Made by a program: the position numbers and the translations under genes
In this document: positions 8,485-14,723 of the stretch, piece by piece
Position numbering within the stretch: position 1 is the stretch's first letter
Layout of the letters: each line of letters opens with the position of its first letter
NCBI GenBank assembly: GCA_002702065.1
Contig: NZXX01000004.1
Coordinates: 257,748-321,747, forward strand
Direction of reading: 5' to 3'
From: Anaerolineaceae bacterium
GTDB lineage: Bacteria > Chloroflexota > Anaerolineae > Aggregatilineales > Phototrophicaceae
DNA length: 64,000 nucleotides
The notes under the pieces: generated by a model
Databases searched by the model: none
What the model saw: the letters and a program-made list of their open reading frames with translations, nothing else
What the model was told of the DNA's origin: nothing

Positions 8485-8612
8485 TTGCATAGATGGAAAG
8501 CCCTTAAATAGCAGGCTGAGTATAACATTGCCATATCGCCAATGGCAACGCTGGCTCTATACCCATTTGCGGTTCTTCCAGAATTCTTATCATATTAATA
8601 AGCATTATGCCC

Positions 8613-8641
8613 TTGCAATCTGTTGCAAAGCGTGCTAGTCT
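8613..8641 (+). promoter_or_regulatory. Promoter of the cysteine leader / sulfur operon with a TTGCAA dyad
   Basis: TTGCAA (8613-8618, 4/6 match to -35) is separated by 17 bp from TAGTCT (8636-8641, matching the T, A and final T of -10). The predicted start is 8648-8649, which is the first base of the leader ORF. TTGCAA occurs again at 8623-8628, so TTGCAA-4-TTGCAA forms a dyad overlapping the -35, a possible operator. Confidence 0.5.
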
Positions 8642-8648
8642 ACCCGCT

Positions 8649-8720
8649 ATGAAAATCTTACTGTTCACACACCCTGCCACCTCCTGTACCGCCTGTACCT
8701 GTCCGTGCGGTTCTTTTTGA
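8649..8720 (+). CDS. Cys-rich leader peptide (23 aa), cysteine-sensing uORF
   Basis: A 23-codon ORF runs from ATG 8649 to TGA 8718-8720. The peptide begins MKILLFTHPATS and ends CTACTCPCGSF. Four of the eight residues 13-20 are Cys (C13, C16, C18, C20; codons at 8685, 8694, 8700 and 8706). There is no Shine-Dalgarno sequence, but the predicted transcription start coincides with the ATG, so it is probably translated leaderless. It precedes a sulfur/cysteine operon and an intrinsic terminator, the layout of an amino-acid leader peptide. Cys-rich leaderless leader ORFs that sense cysteine are known in mycobacteria; this one shows the same logic plus an explicit terminator. The alternative is a chance ORF, but the Cys density and context argue against it. 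Confidence 0.75.
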   Translation: MKILLFTHPATSCTACTCPCGSF

Positions 8721-8722
8721 TT

Positions 8723-8798
8723 CCGGGGCGTGTAATGCGGTAAGCCTTCCAGGCGACATTGTACAGAGCTAGCCCGTCCCGGCTGGCTCTTTTTATTT
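8723..8798 (+). terminator. Attenuator: intrinsic terminator (8766-8798) with antiterminator arm (8723-8730)
   Basis: The terminator stem is GAGCTAGCC (8766-8774) with GGCTGGCTC (8781-8789): nine pairs, one of them a G-U. The loop is CGTCCC and TTTTTATTT follows. It ends 17 nt before the ATG of the first structural gene. CCGGGGCG (8723-8730), which begins two bases after the leader stop codon, is complementary over eight bases (one G-U) to CGTCCCGG (8775-8782), that is, the terminator loop plus the start of its right arm. The two structures exclude each other. A ribosome at the leader stop would cover 8723-8730; one stalled at the Cys codons would not. Confidence 0.75.
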
Positions 8799-8815
8799 CT
8801 ATAAAGGACATTCAC

Positions 8816-9241
8816 ATGGCGGTTCAACTTTCTTCGGCGCTGCAAACGCGCATCTTCGACCACTTAAAGGCCACCTACCCCAACGAAGGCGGCGGCTTTT
8901 TGCTGGGCAGCATACACGATGCAGACATCCACGTCGAAGAAACGATACAGATCGAAAACGTCTTCGAAGAAGCCGAACAGTACCATCGCTATGCCATGAC
9001 CCCACAGGACTGGATGCGACTGGAGGATGAAGCGGATGCACGAGGCCTGACCCTCGTCGGCTACTACCACAGCCACCCGGACTCCCCCGCTATCCCCTCT
9101 GTTTATGATCGTGACCATGCCCTGCCCAATTTCATCTACATCATCACCCAGGTTCAGGACGCCGAAGCAGTGGATATGCGCGTCTGGCGGCTTCGCCCGG
9201 ATCGAACCGAGTTCGATGCCGATACGTTGAACATTACCTAG
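8816..9241 (+). CDS. JAMM/MPN+ metalloprotease (Mec-like), sulfur-carrier processing
   Basis: The 141-residue single JAMM domain has Glu24 (PNEGGGFLLG) and the zinc motif HxHx7SxxD: His85, His87, Ser95 and Asp98 in YYHSHPDSPAIPSVYDRD. In bacteria such stand-alone JAMM proteins, for example Mec of Mycobacterium, hydrolyse bonds at the C-terminus of a ubiquitin-like sulfur carrier. They release cysteine from CysO-Cys or trim residues after the diglycine. The ThiS-like carrier encoded 1 kb downstream ends GGGR, so trimming is a likely task. The start at 8816 follows AAAGGA by 7 nt; the frame stays open further upstream, but that stretch contains the attenuator. First structural gene of the operon. 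Confidence 0.88.
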   Translation: MAVQLSSALQTRIFDHLKATYPNEGGGFLLGSIHDADIHVEETIQIENVFEEAEQYHRYAMTPQDWMRLEDEADARGLTLVGYYHSHPDSPAIPSVYDRDHALPNFIYIITQVQDAEAVDMRVWRLRPDRTEFDADTLNIT

Positions 9242-9270
9242 CTTTTACTTTTGAGGGAGGAGATTTTCTT

Positions 9271-10104
9271 ATGACGGATGCACTCGTTTCCACACAATGG
9301 GTAGCCGATAATCTCGATAATGTCCGGTTGATCGAGGTGGATGTCGACACCAGCCAGTATGAGTCCGGTCATATTACCGGGGCAGTCGCATTCAACTGGC
9401 AGTCCCAGTTGCAGGATCAGGTCCTGCGCGACATCATCTCGAAAGATGATTTCCAGACGCTGATGCAGCAGGCAGGCGTCGACAAGAACACCCACGTCGT
9501 CCTGTATGGCGACAACAACAACTGGTTTGCCGCTTACGCCTTCTGGCTGTTTAAGTACTACGGGCACGAAAATGTCAGCCTGATGGATGGCGGTCGTAAG
9601 AAGTGGGTCGACGAAGGCCGCCCAACCACCACCGATGTCCCCAGCTACCCGGCGACCAGCTACACCGTCGAGCAAGTTAATGAAGAGCTGCGCGCCGACC
9701 GCGACTACGTCAAGCAGCACCTGGGCCAGACCAGCTTCGGACTGGTCGATGTGCGCTCGCCAGCAGAATACGTCGGCGATATTATTGCGCCGCCCGGCAT
9801 GACCGAAACCGCACAGCGCGCCGGTCATATCCCCGGTGCCGCCAATATCCCCTGGAGCCAGGCCGTTGCAGAAGACGGGACCTTCAAGAGCAAGGAAGAC
9901 CTGGAAGCGCTTTACGGCGGCAAGGGCATCAACCCTGATAAAAGCGAAATTGTGGCTTACTGCCGCATCGGCGAGCGTTCGTCGCACAGTTGGTTCGTGC
10001 TCAAATATATCCTGGGCTACGACAAAGTGCGCAATTACGATGGTTCATGGACCGAATGGGGTAACCTGATCGGCAATCCGATCAAAAAGGGCGATCAACC
10101 CTGA
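9271..10104 (+). CDS. sseA: Thiosulfate sulfurtransferase, two rhodanese domains (SseA/CysA2-like)
   Basis: The 277-residue protein has an inactive N-terminal rhodanese domain (about 5-125; the Cys position is lost in VLYGDNNNWFA) and an active C-terminal domain. In the latter Cys231 sits in the loop CRIGERSSHS, the type found in actinobacterial CysA/SseA proteins. It takes sulfane sulfur from thiosulfate or a persulfide as Cys-S-SH and passes it on, here probably to the MoeZ rhodanese or directly to the carrier thiocarboxylate. A strong GAGGGAGGAG ribosome-binding site precedes ATG 9271. It lies 29 bp after the JAMM gene, with tRNA-Cys following. Confidence 0.92.
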   Translation: MTDALVSTQWVADNLDNVRLIEVDVDTSQYESGHITGAVAFNWQSQLQDQVLRDIISKDDFQTLMQQAGVDKNTHVVLYGDNNNWFAAYAFWLFKYYGHENVSLMDGGRKKWVDEGRPTTTDVPSYPATSYTVEQVNEELRADRDYVKQHLGQTSFGLVDVRSPAEYVGDIIAPPGMTETAQRAGHIPGAANIPWSQAVAEDGTFKSKEDLEALYGGKGINPDKSEIVAYCRIGERSSHSWFVLKYILGYDKVRNYDGSWTEWGNLIGNPIKKGDQP

Positions 10105-10112
10105 TTTGGTCA

Positions 10113-10148
10113 TTGACAATCACCGGGTAGAGTTTAATCTCAACCCGG
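10113..10148 (+). promoter_or_regulatory. tRNA-Cys promoter overlapped by a 26-bp palindrome
   Basis: A perfect -35 TTGACA (10113-10118) is followed at 16 bp by TAATCT (10135-10140). The palindrome has arms CCGGGT (10123-10128) with ACCCGG (10143-10148), and GAG (10130-10132) with CTC (10139-10141). One A-A mismatch interrupts it and the loop is TTTAAT. It covers the spacer and -10, so it could be an operator. In a transcript reading through from the rhodanese gene it would form a hairpin just before the tRNA 5' end. Confidence 0.55.
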
Positions 10149-10152
10149 TCAG

Positions 10153-10224
10153 GGTGCGAGGGCCGGACGGTGAGGCGGCGCACTGCAAATGCGCAGATAG
10201 TGGGTTCAATTCCCATTCGCACCT
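10153..10224 (+). tRNA. tRNA-Cys (anticodon GCA)
   Basis: Cloverleaf by eye: acceptor GGTGCGA (10153-10159) with TCGCACC (10217-10223); D stem GCC/GGC; anticodon stem GCGCA/TGCGC around the loop CTGCAAA (anticodon GCA); T stem GTGGG/CCCAT with loop TTCAATT. The discriminator base at 10224 is T, that is U73, the identity base for cysteine tRNA. CCA is not encoded. It lies within the sulfur operon between the rhodanese and carrier genes and has its own promoter-like sequence. Confidence 0.95.
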
Positions 10225-10265
10225 CTGACAGGCAAAGTGTGTACAACAAGGAGAAATCATAGCTA

Positions 10266-10541
10266 ATGGCAACTGTCAAAATCCCCAGCCCTCTGCGGGC
10301 CTATACCAGCAATCAGGCGACGGTCGAAGTCAGCGGCAGCACCGTCGGCGCGGCCCTGGACAACCTGACCGGCCAGTACCCGGAACTGCGCAACCATCTA
10401 TACGATGGCGACGAACTGCGCAATTTCGTCAACGTGTTTCTGGATGACGAAGATGTTCGTTTTCTGGATGGCATGGAAACGGAAATTGACGAAGGGGACA
10501 GCCTGCGCATTATCCCCAGCATTGCCGGTGGCGGCCGCTAA
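10266..10541 (+). CDS. MoaD/ThiS/CysO-like ubiquitin-fold sulfur carrier, C-terminus GGGR
   Basis: The 91-residue beta-grasp protein ends IIPSIAGGGR (residues 82-91). MoaD, ThiS and CysO carriers end in an exposed Gly-Gly that is adenylated by an E1-like enzyme and turned into a thiocarboxylate. Here one Arg follows the glycines, so a processing step is needed first, as in carriers matured by JAMM proteases. The operon supplies that protease (8816), the E1 (11968) and sulfurtransferases. The CysO role in cysteine synthesis is inferred; no CysM-type synthase is in the window. AAGGAG lies 12 nt before ATG 10266, slightly far. An in-frame TAG at 10260-10262 rules out longer starts. Confidence 0.88.
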   Translation: MATVKIPSPLRAYTSNQATVEVSGSTVGAALDNLTGQYPELRNHLYDGDELRNFVNVFLDDEDVRFLDGMETEIDEGDSLRIIPSIAGGGR

Positions 10542-10546
10542 CAGCC

Positions 10547-11074
10547 ATGATCCGCGACGCACAGGCAGCCGACGCGGCAGGCATCGCCCGTATTCATGTG
10601 GATGCGTGGCGTACGACCTATCGTGGCTTGATGCCGGATGAGGTTCTGGCAGGTCTGAATGATGCAAGCCGGACAGATTTCTGGCGCAGTGTCCTGACAG
10701 ATCATGCCGGCCAGAGTGTCGTCGTGGTTGCCGAAGAACCGGCAGGTGAGCTTGTGGGTTTTGCGTCTGGGGGGGCAGAACGAAACAGCACAAACGGTTT
10801 TGATGGTGAGCTGTATGCGATCTACCTGTCTGCCAGTGCGCAGCGAAAAGGCATCGGAACCCAACTGGCGATGGGCCTGATACAGAGATTGACGCAGCGG
10901 GGTTTCAGGTCAATGCTCGTCTGGGTGTTGCAGGATAACCACCCTGCCCGCCGCTTTTATGAAGCGCTGGGCGGATCGCTGGTGGCCGAACGTGACATTA
11001 CCATTGGCGATGCGATGCTGAAAGAAGTGTCATACGGTTGGCGCGATATCCAGTCCTTGCTGGAAAGCCCGTAG
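10547..11074 (+). CDS. GNAT family N-acetyltransferase
   Basis: The 175-residue protein shows the GNAT core. AQAADAAGIARIHVDAWRTTYRGLMPDEVLAGL is typical of the subfamily, then VVVAEEPAGELVGFAS. The acetyl-CoA binding turn is LYAIYLSASAQRKGIGTQLAMGLI (RKGIG), followed by LWVLQDNHPARRFYEALGG. The substrate is not predictable. It starts 5 bp after the carrier stop and is followed within 12 bp by the DUF4395 gene, so it belongs to the sulfur operon. Serine acetyltransferases are left-handed beta-helix proteins, so this is not CysE. An amine or amino-acid acetylation linked to thiol metabolism is only a guess. Confidence 0.85.
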   Translation: MIRDAQAADAAGIARIHVDAWRTTYRGLMPDEVLAGLNDASRTDFWRSVLTDHAGQSVVVVAEEPAGELVGFASGGAERNSTNGFDGELYAIYLSASAQRKGIGTQLAMGLIQRLTQRGFRSMLVWVLQDNHPARRFYEALGGSLVAERDITIGDAMLKEVSYGWRDIQSLLESP

Positions 11075-11086
11075 GAGTGGACCGGA

Positions 11087-11542
11087 ATGAATGAAGAGTC
11101 GAGTCGTAAAATTGATCAGACCGGGTTGAAAACCGGACAGGCAGTGACGATCATCCTGCTTGTGGTGGCGTTTGTGCTGAACGCCCGGCCGCTGGTGGCG
11201 CTGGTCGCGCTGGCGCAGCTGCTGGGTGCGCTGGATGTGTCGTTTGCGCCCTACCGGCTCATCTACCAGCACATCGTCAAACCAGCCGGGCTGGCCAAAC
11301 CGCATCCGGTGGCCGACAACCCGGAGCCACATCGCTTTGCCATGCTGGTCGGCGCTGTTTTTAACACCGTCGCAACCATCGCCCTGTTGAATAATGCGGT
11401 GCTGCTGGGCTGGATACTGGTTGGCATTGTGGTGGCACTCGCCAACCTGAACTTCTGGATCAATTTCTGTATGGGCTGCTGGATGTACTATCAGTTCAAT
11501 CGTCTCGGCATTCCCGGCTTTACGAAAGCGCCTGTGCCATGA
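11087..11542 (+). CDS. DUF4395 membrane protein with CxxC
   Basis: The 151-residue protein has about four membrane segments (21-52 and 85-127) and carries the DUF4395 hallmarks. These are NARPLVALVALAQL near the N-terminus and INFCMGCWMYY near the C-terminus, with Cys128 and Cys131. The function is not established. The conserved CxxC close to the membrane and the partner thioredoxin encoded next to it (ATGA overlap, 11539-11542) point to thiol or persulfide transfer. It may serve as a membrane partner of the anchored thioredoxin. Similar DUF4395-thioredoxin pairs are, from memory, common beside thiosulfate sulfurtransferase genes in Actinobacteria. Confidence 0.8.
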   Translation: MNEESSRKIDQTGLKTGQAVTIILLVVAFVLNARPLVALVALAQLLGALDVSFAPYRLIYQHIVKPAGLAKPHPVADNPEPHRFAMLVGAVFNTVATIALLNNAVLLGWILVGIVVALANLNFWINFCMGCWMYYQFNRLGIPGFTKAPVP

Positions 11543-11946
11543 TCGAACGCGGATTAATGGTGCTGGCACTGGCAGCAGCAGGGTACATTTTCTATCGCTG
11601 GTTCATAAGTCGTCAGATAGGGCGCGCGGCAGCAACCGCATTGATTGATCCGCTGTTGACCGGCCAGCAGTACGGCGTGCCAACCATCGTTTATTTTACG
11701 ACACCCACCTGTGCTCCGTGCCGGTTGCAGCAAACCCCGGTACTGGAGCAGTTGCAAACCGAACTGGGCAGCGATCATCTGCGGCTGATCAAAGTCGATG
11801 CTACGGAAGACCCGGACGCCGCTGAACGGTGGGGCGTGTTTTCAGTCCCGACAGTATTCATCCTCAATAACGAAGGCCAGCCGCGTCAGGTGTTTAATGG
11901 TGTGGTCGGGCTGGAAAAACTGAGACAGGAATTGCAGGCAAGCTAG
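11539..11946 (+). CDS. Membrane-anchored thioredoxin-like protein (CAPC)
   Basis: The 135-residue protein has one N-terminal membrane anchor (4-20). The thioredoxin domain (about 35-133) has the active site CAPC at Cys58 and Cys61 (FTTPTCAPCRLQQ) and the cis-Pro motif FSVPTVF. The CAPC dipeptide differs from the CGPC of housekeeping thioredoxin and occurs in specialised sulfur-relay members. With DUF4395 it may reduce persulfides or disulfides on one face of the membrane. The Arg-rich stretch after the anchor (RWFISRQIGRA) suggests, by the positive-inside rule, that the domain faces the cytoplasm. The start overlaps the DUF4395 stop by four bases. Confidence 0.88.
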   Translation: MIERGLMVLALAAAGYIFYRWFISRQIGRAAATALIDPLLTGQQYGVPTIVYFTTPTCAPCRLQQTPVLEQLQTELGSDHLRLIKVDATEDPDAAERWGVFSVPTVFILNNEGQPRQVFNGVVGLEKLRQELQAS

Positions 11947-11967
11947 AGAGAAAAGAAGGAACGCACC

Positions 11968-13212
11968 ATGCAACCATTGGTTACGGAAATGGGCACCCTG
12001 ACAAACGCCGAAATCTCGCGCTACAGCCGGCACGTCATTATGCCGGAAGTTGGACTGGAAGGGCAGCGCAAGCTGAAGGCCAGCAGCGTGTTGTTAATCG
12101 GCACGGGCGGCCTGGGCAGCCCACTGGCGCTTTATCTGGCCGCCGCTGGCATCGGGCGCATTGGCCTGGTCGATTATGATGTCGTCGATGAAAGTAACCT
12201 GCATCGGCAGATCATTCATGGCGAGAGCACCATCGGTATGTCCAAGCTGGACAGCGCCGAAACCCGCATCAAGGACATCAACCCATTTGTGCAGATCGAC
12301 AAGTACAATGTCCCGCTGATGTCGGATAACGCACTCGAAATTTTCGAGCCATACGATGTCATCATCGACGGGACGGATAATTTCCCGACCCGCTATCTGG
12401 TCAACGACGCCTGCGTCAAGCTGGGCAAACCCAACGTTTACGGCAGCATCTTCCGCTTCGAAGGCCAGGTCAGCGTCTTCTTTGCCGAAGAAGGACCATG
12501 CTACCGCTGCATGTTCCCCACCCCGCCCCCACCCGGTCTGGTGCCAAGCTGCGCCGAAGGTGGCGTGCTGGGTATTCTGCCGGGGACCGTCGGCACCTTA
12601 CAGGCAACCGAGGGCATCAAGCTGCTGCTTGGTATCGGCGAACCGTTGATCGGGCGGATGTTGCTGTATGACGCGCTCGAAATGAGCTTCATGACCATCA
12701 AAGTACGCAAAAACCCGGACTGCCCGGTGTGCGGTATCCCGAAAGACCAGGTGGAACTGATCGACTACGAACAGTTCTGCGGGATGCCCGCCCATGATCG
12801 CAGTGAATTTGGGCAGTCAAACGGGCACAAGGAGACAGATCTGGAAATGGGCGAAATTACTGTACAGGAATTGAAATCCCGGTTGGACAGCGGCGAAGAC
12901 CTGCTGGTGCTGGACGTGCGTAACCCCATCGAGTGGGAGATCAGCGCACTGGAAGGCACCCTGCGCATTCCCAAGCCGGAGATTGAAGCCGCCTTGAAGG
13001 ATATCCAGGCAGGCCGCAAGACCCGTGAAGAAACGGTACTGGCCCAGATTCCCGATGATCGGGAGATTGTGGTCCACTGCCGCAGCGGTGTCCGCAGTGC
13101 GGATTCCATCGAGTTTCTGCGTCAGGCGGGCTACCAGAATAAGCTGCTCAACCTGACTGGCGGCATCCTCGCCTGGGCCAACGAAATTGACCAGACGATG
13201 GCGACCTACTAA
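11968..13212 (+). CDS. moeZ: MoeZ/ThiF-type E1 adenylyltransferase fused to rhodanese
   Basis: The 414-residue protein has an E1-like domain (about 10-270) with the ATP motif GTGGLGS (45-51), the structural zinc Cys pairs C178/C181 (CYRC) and C252/C255 (CPVC), and PSCAEGGV with Cys195. A C-terminal rhodanese domain follows (about 296-405), with Cys371 in HCRSGVRS. It adenylates the C-terminal Gly of the carrier protein and replaces AMP with sulfur from its own rhodanese Cys, giving the thiocarboxylate. It is the last gene of the operon, with a hairpin following. A second in-frame ATG at codon 8 (11989) is a possible start. Confidence 0.93.
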   Translation: MQPLVTEMGTLTNAEISRYSRHVIMPEVGLEGQRKLKASSVLLIGTGGLGSPLALYLAAAGIGRIGLVDYDVVDESNLHRQIIHGESTIGMSKLDSAETRIKDINPFVQIDKYNVPLMSDNALEIFEPYDVIIDGTDNFPTRYLVNDACVKLGKPNVYGSIFRFEGQVSVFFAEEGPCYRCMFPTPPPPGLVPSCAEGGVLGILPGTVGTLQATEGIKLLLGIGEPLIGRMLLYDALEMSFMTIKVRKNPDCPVCGIPKDQVELIDYEQFCGMPAHDRSEFGQSNGHKETDLEMGEITVQELKSRLDSGEDLLVLDVRNPIEWEISALEGTLRIPKPEIEAALKDIQAGRKTREETVLAQIPDDREIVVHCRSGVRSADSIEFLRQAGYQNKLLNLTGGILAWANEIDQTMATY

Positions 13213-13246
13213 AATCATCCCTCGCCAAACCAAAAACATCAAACCA

Positions 13247-13273
13247 ACAATGGGCTGCGCGGCGGCCCATTGT
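13247..13273 (+). terminator. Hairpin ending the sulfur operon
   Basis: ACAATGGGC (13247-13255) and GCCCATTGT (13265-13273) form a perfect 9-bp stem with a 9-base GC-rich loop, 34 bp after the moeZ stop. Only TTT follows after four bases, so termination efficiency is uncertain. Confidence 0.55.
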
Positions 13274-13329
13274 CGCGTTTCCCAATAATTTGTAAAGAAT
13301 TGATTTTGTGAAGGATTTGTTAGTTGATT

Positions 13330-13357
13330 TTGTCCTATAGCCATTGTAGGCTACTAA
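13330..13357 (+). promoter_or_regulatory. Putative promoter upstream of the 13386 gene
   Basis: TTGTCC (13330-13335) and TACTAA (13352-13357) are spaced by 16 bp in an AT-rich stretch. The predicted start near 13364 falls between the ATG at 13362 and the GTG at 13386, which favours the GTG. Confidence 0.45.
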
Positions 13358-13385
13358 TAGAATGGATGATTCAGGAGAAACATGC

Positions 13386-14105
13386 GTGCCTGTACTCTTA
13401 TTAGCGCAGGGCGATCCAGCAGCCAAAGACATGCTGCGCCGGGCAATCGAAGCCCGTTATGCACTGAGTCCACCCGCCATTGAAAATGCCATCATAGACT
13501 TTAAGGGCCGCGCGCGTGCCAAAGTAGGGCCGGTGACCACATGGGTCCCGCTGCATATCCGCGCCAGTTTCCGCTTTCCCACCGCCTTTCGCTGGGATTT
13601 CAGCGTTCGCCCGGTGGGTGTACCGGTTCAACGCGGTGTCGAATCCTACGACGGCAGTATCTACCGGCAAAAACGGGGCAAACGCGTCGAGATCATGAAT
13701 GACGATGATGTCATACACTCGCTGCGTCACCGGTTGTGGGCCATGGCAGCCGTTCTGCTGACGCCGCTGGGTGAACATTTCGTGCGCCTGCAAATGGATA
13801 ATGATCGGCACTTTGAAGCAACCAACACCATGCTCGGTGATACCGTGCAGCTGCACCTGCGCCCGGACCATACCCTGGAACAGGTCAATGTCTGTTGTCT
13901 GAACCCGGACAGCGGCAAGATGCAAACCTTCCGTCTGATGCTCTCCTCAGAGCAAATCCCGGTTAACGATATTATCCTGCCTCGCAAGATTCAATCCTTC
14001 TGGGACGACCAGCCTTACTATGAAGTCGAGCCGGTGGGCATCGAAAACCGCACCGCAATTGCGGATGAAATCTTCACCCTCGAAGCAGATATGGACAGCC
14101 TGTAG
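13386..14105 (+). CDS. Hypothetical protein, 239 aa
   Basis: I do not recognise this protein. It is soluble, without a signal peptide or membrane segment. A central part mixes beta-strand-like stretches (GPVTTWVPLHIRASFRFP, FRWDFSVRPVGVPVQRGVESYDG) with VIHSLRHRLWAMAAVLLTP, a possible helix. The middle is loosely reminiscent of proteins that bind hydrophobic ligands, but that is only an impression. GTG 13386 is chosen because AGGAGA lies 8 nt upstream; an in-frame ATG at 13362 would add eight residues, but the AGGAG would then be inside the gene. The gene stands alone between the sulfur operon and a convergent acetyltransferase gene. Confidence 0.7.
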   Translation: MPVLLLAQGDPAAKDMLRRAIEARYALSPPAIENAIIDFKGRARAKVGPVTTWVPLHIRASFRFPTAFRWDFSVRPVGVPVQRGVESYDGSIYRQKRGKRVEIMNDDDVIHSLRHRLWAMAAVLLTPLGEHFVRLQMDNDRHFEATNTMLGDTVQLHLRPDHTLEQVNVCCLNPDSGKMQTFRLMLSSEQIPVNDIILPRKIQSFWDDQPYYEVEPVGIENRTAIADEIFTLEADMDSL

Positions 14106-14118
14106 ACTGCGGCTATCT

Positions 14119-14640
14119 TTACAGATAGCGGTCCGGCATGGGCTGTTCCTCTACCCGGTAAACACTGAATCCCCGTTTGCGGTAATTATCCAGCGCGTGT
14201 GGTCCATCCAGATTACAGGTATGCACCCAGACGCGCTGTGCGCCGTCGTCCCACGCCTGTGCGATACCGTGACTCAAGAGATGCTTGCCTAGCCCACGTC
14301 CGATAAAGCCGGGGCGCAGCCCAAAGTAAACAATCTCCGTATCGTGCCCTTCGCGCAGCAGCTCCACATAGCCCGCCGGAACCCCATCGACATACAGAAC
14401 ATCCACCCGGCATCCCGCATGCGACAACGCGGCGGCAAGCTCCGCCTCCGGCATAACCAGCCGGTCCCGCCAGCGCCAGATCTCCCCCACTGCCTGATAC
14501 AAAAATTTGTAGTAGGCAAGGTCCGGTGTGTTCATGCGCATAATCTGCACGTGCATGCTGTCGTCGAGGTAGGCCGGGCGAAAAGCATCCCGGCTGGTCA
14601 TTTCAAGATAGGTCGTTTGCAATATATCCGGTATGGTCAT
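14119..14640 (-). CDS. GNAT family N-acetyltransferase
   Basis: The 173-residue GNAT shows the acetyl-CoA loop in YFGLRPGFIGRGLGKHLLSHGI and the late motif VWVHTCNLDGPHALDNYRKRGF, typical of a GNAT subgroup common in bacteria. The N-terminal half (YLEMTSRDAFRPAYLDDSMHVQIMRMN) should form the substrate side; the substrate is unknown. ATG 14640 is preferred because GGAGGACAGG lies just upstream; an ATG at 14688 in the same frame lacks a ribosome-binding site and lies at the predicted transcription start. The gene diverges from the acyl-CoA dehydrogenase gene, and the intergenic region holds a perfect inverted repeat. Confidence 0.85.
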   Translation of the reverse strand: MTIPDILQTTYLEMTSRDAFRPAYLDDSMHVQIMRMNTPDLAYYKFLYQAVGEIWRWRDRLVMPEAELAAALSHAGCRVDVLYVDGVPAGYVELLREGHDTEIVYFGLRPGFIGRGLGKHLLSHGIAQAWDDGAQRVWVHTCNLDGPHALDNYRKRGFSVYRVEEQPMPDRYL

Positions 14641-14684
14641 TGTCCTGTCCTCCGTCGTGCTACGAGCGACCATGATATAATCTC

Positions 14685-14710
14685 TCATAAACTTCGCCTA
14701 TAGTTTATGA
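14685..14710. promoter_or_regulatory. Perfect 9-8-9 inverted repeat, operator candidate
   Basis: TCATAAACT (14685-14693) and AGTTTATGA (14702-14710) form a perfect inverted repeat with an 8-base spacer. It sits 13 bp before the acyl-CoA dehydrogenase start and covers the divergent promoter region. The form fits a dimeric TetR- or MarR-type repressor site, as is common for fatty-acid degradation genes. Confidence 0.6.
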
Positions 14711-14723
14711 CATTGAGGTTGCA

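Noticed and set aside
8540..8585. A stretch on the + strand resembling a tRNA T-arm end (similar to the end of tRNA-Cys)
   Set aside because: No matching acceptor, D or anticodon stems can be drawn, so only a chance likeness remains.
8649..8815. T-box riboswitch for cysteine
   Set aside because: The conserved T-box bulge sequence and a specifier stem with a TGC codon are not present; the Cys-rich ORF explains the region better.
8504..8863. Minus-strand ORF of 119 codons across the leader region
   Set aside because: It runs antisense to the leader ORF, attenuator and JAMM start, has no ribosome-binding site, and its composition looks like non-coding sequence read through.
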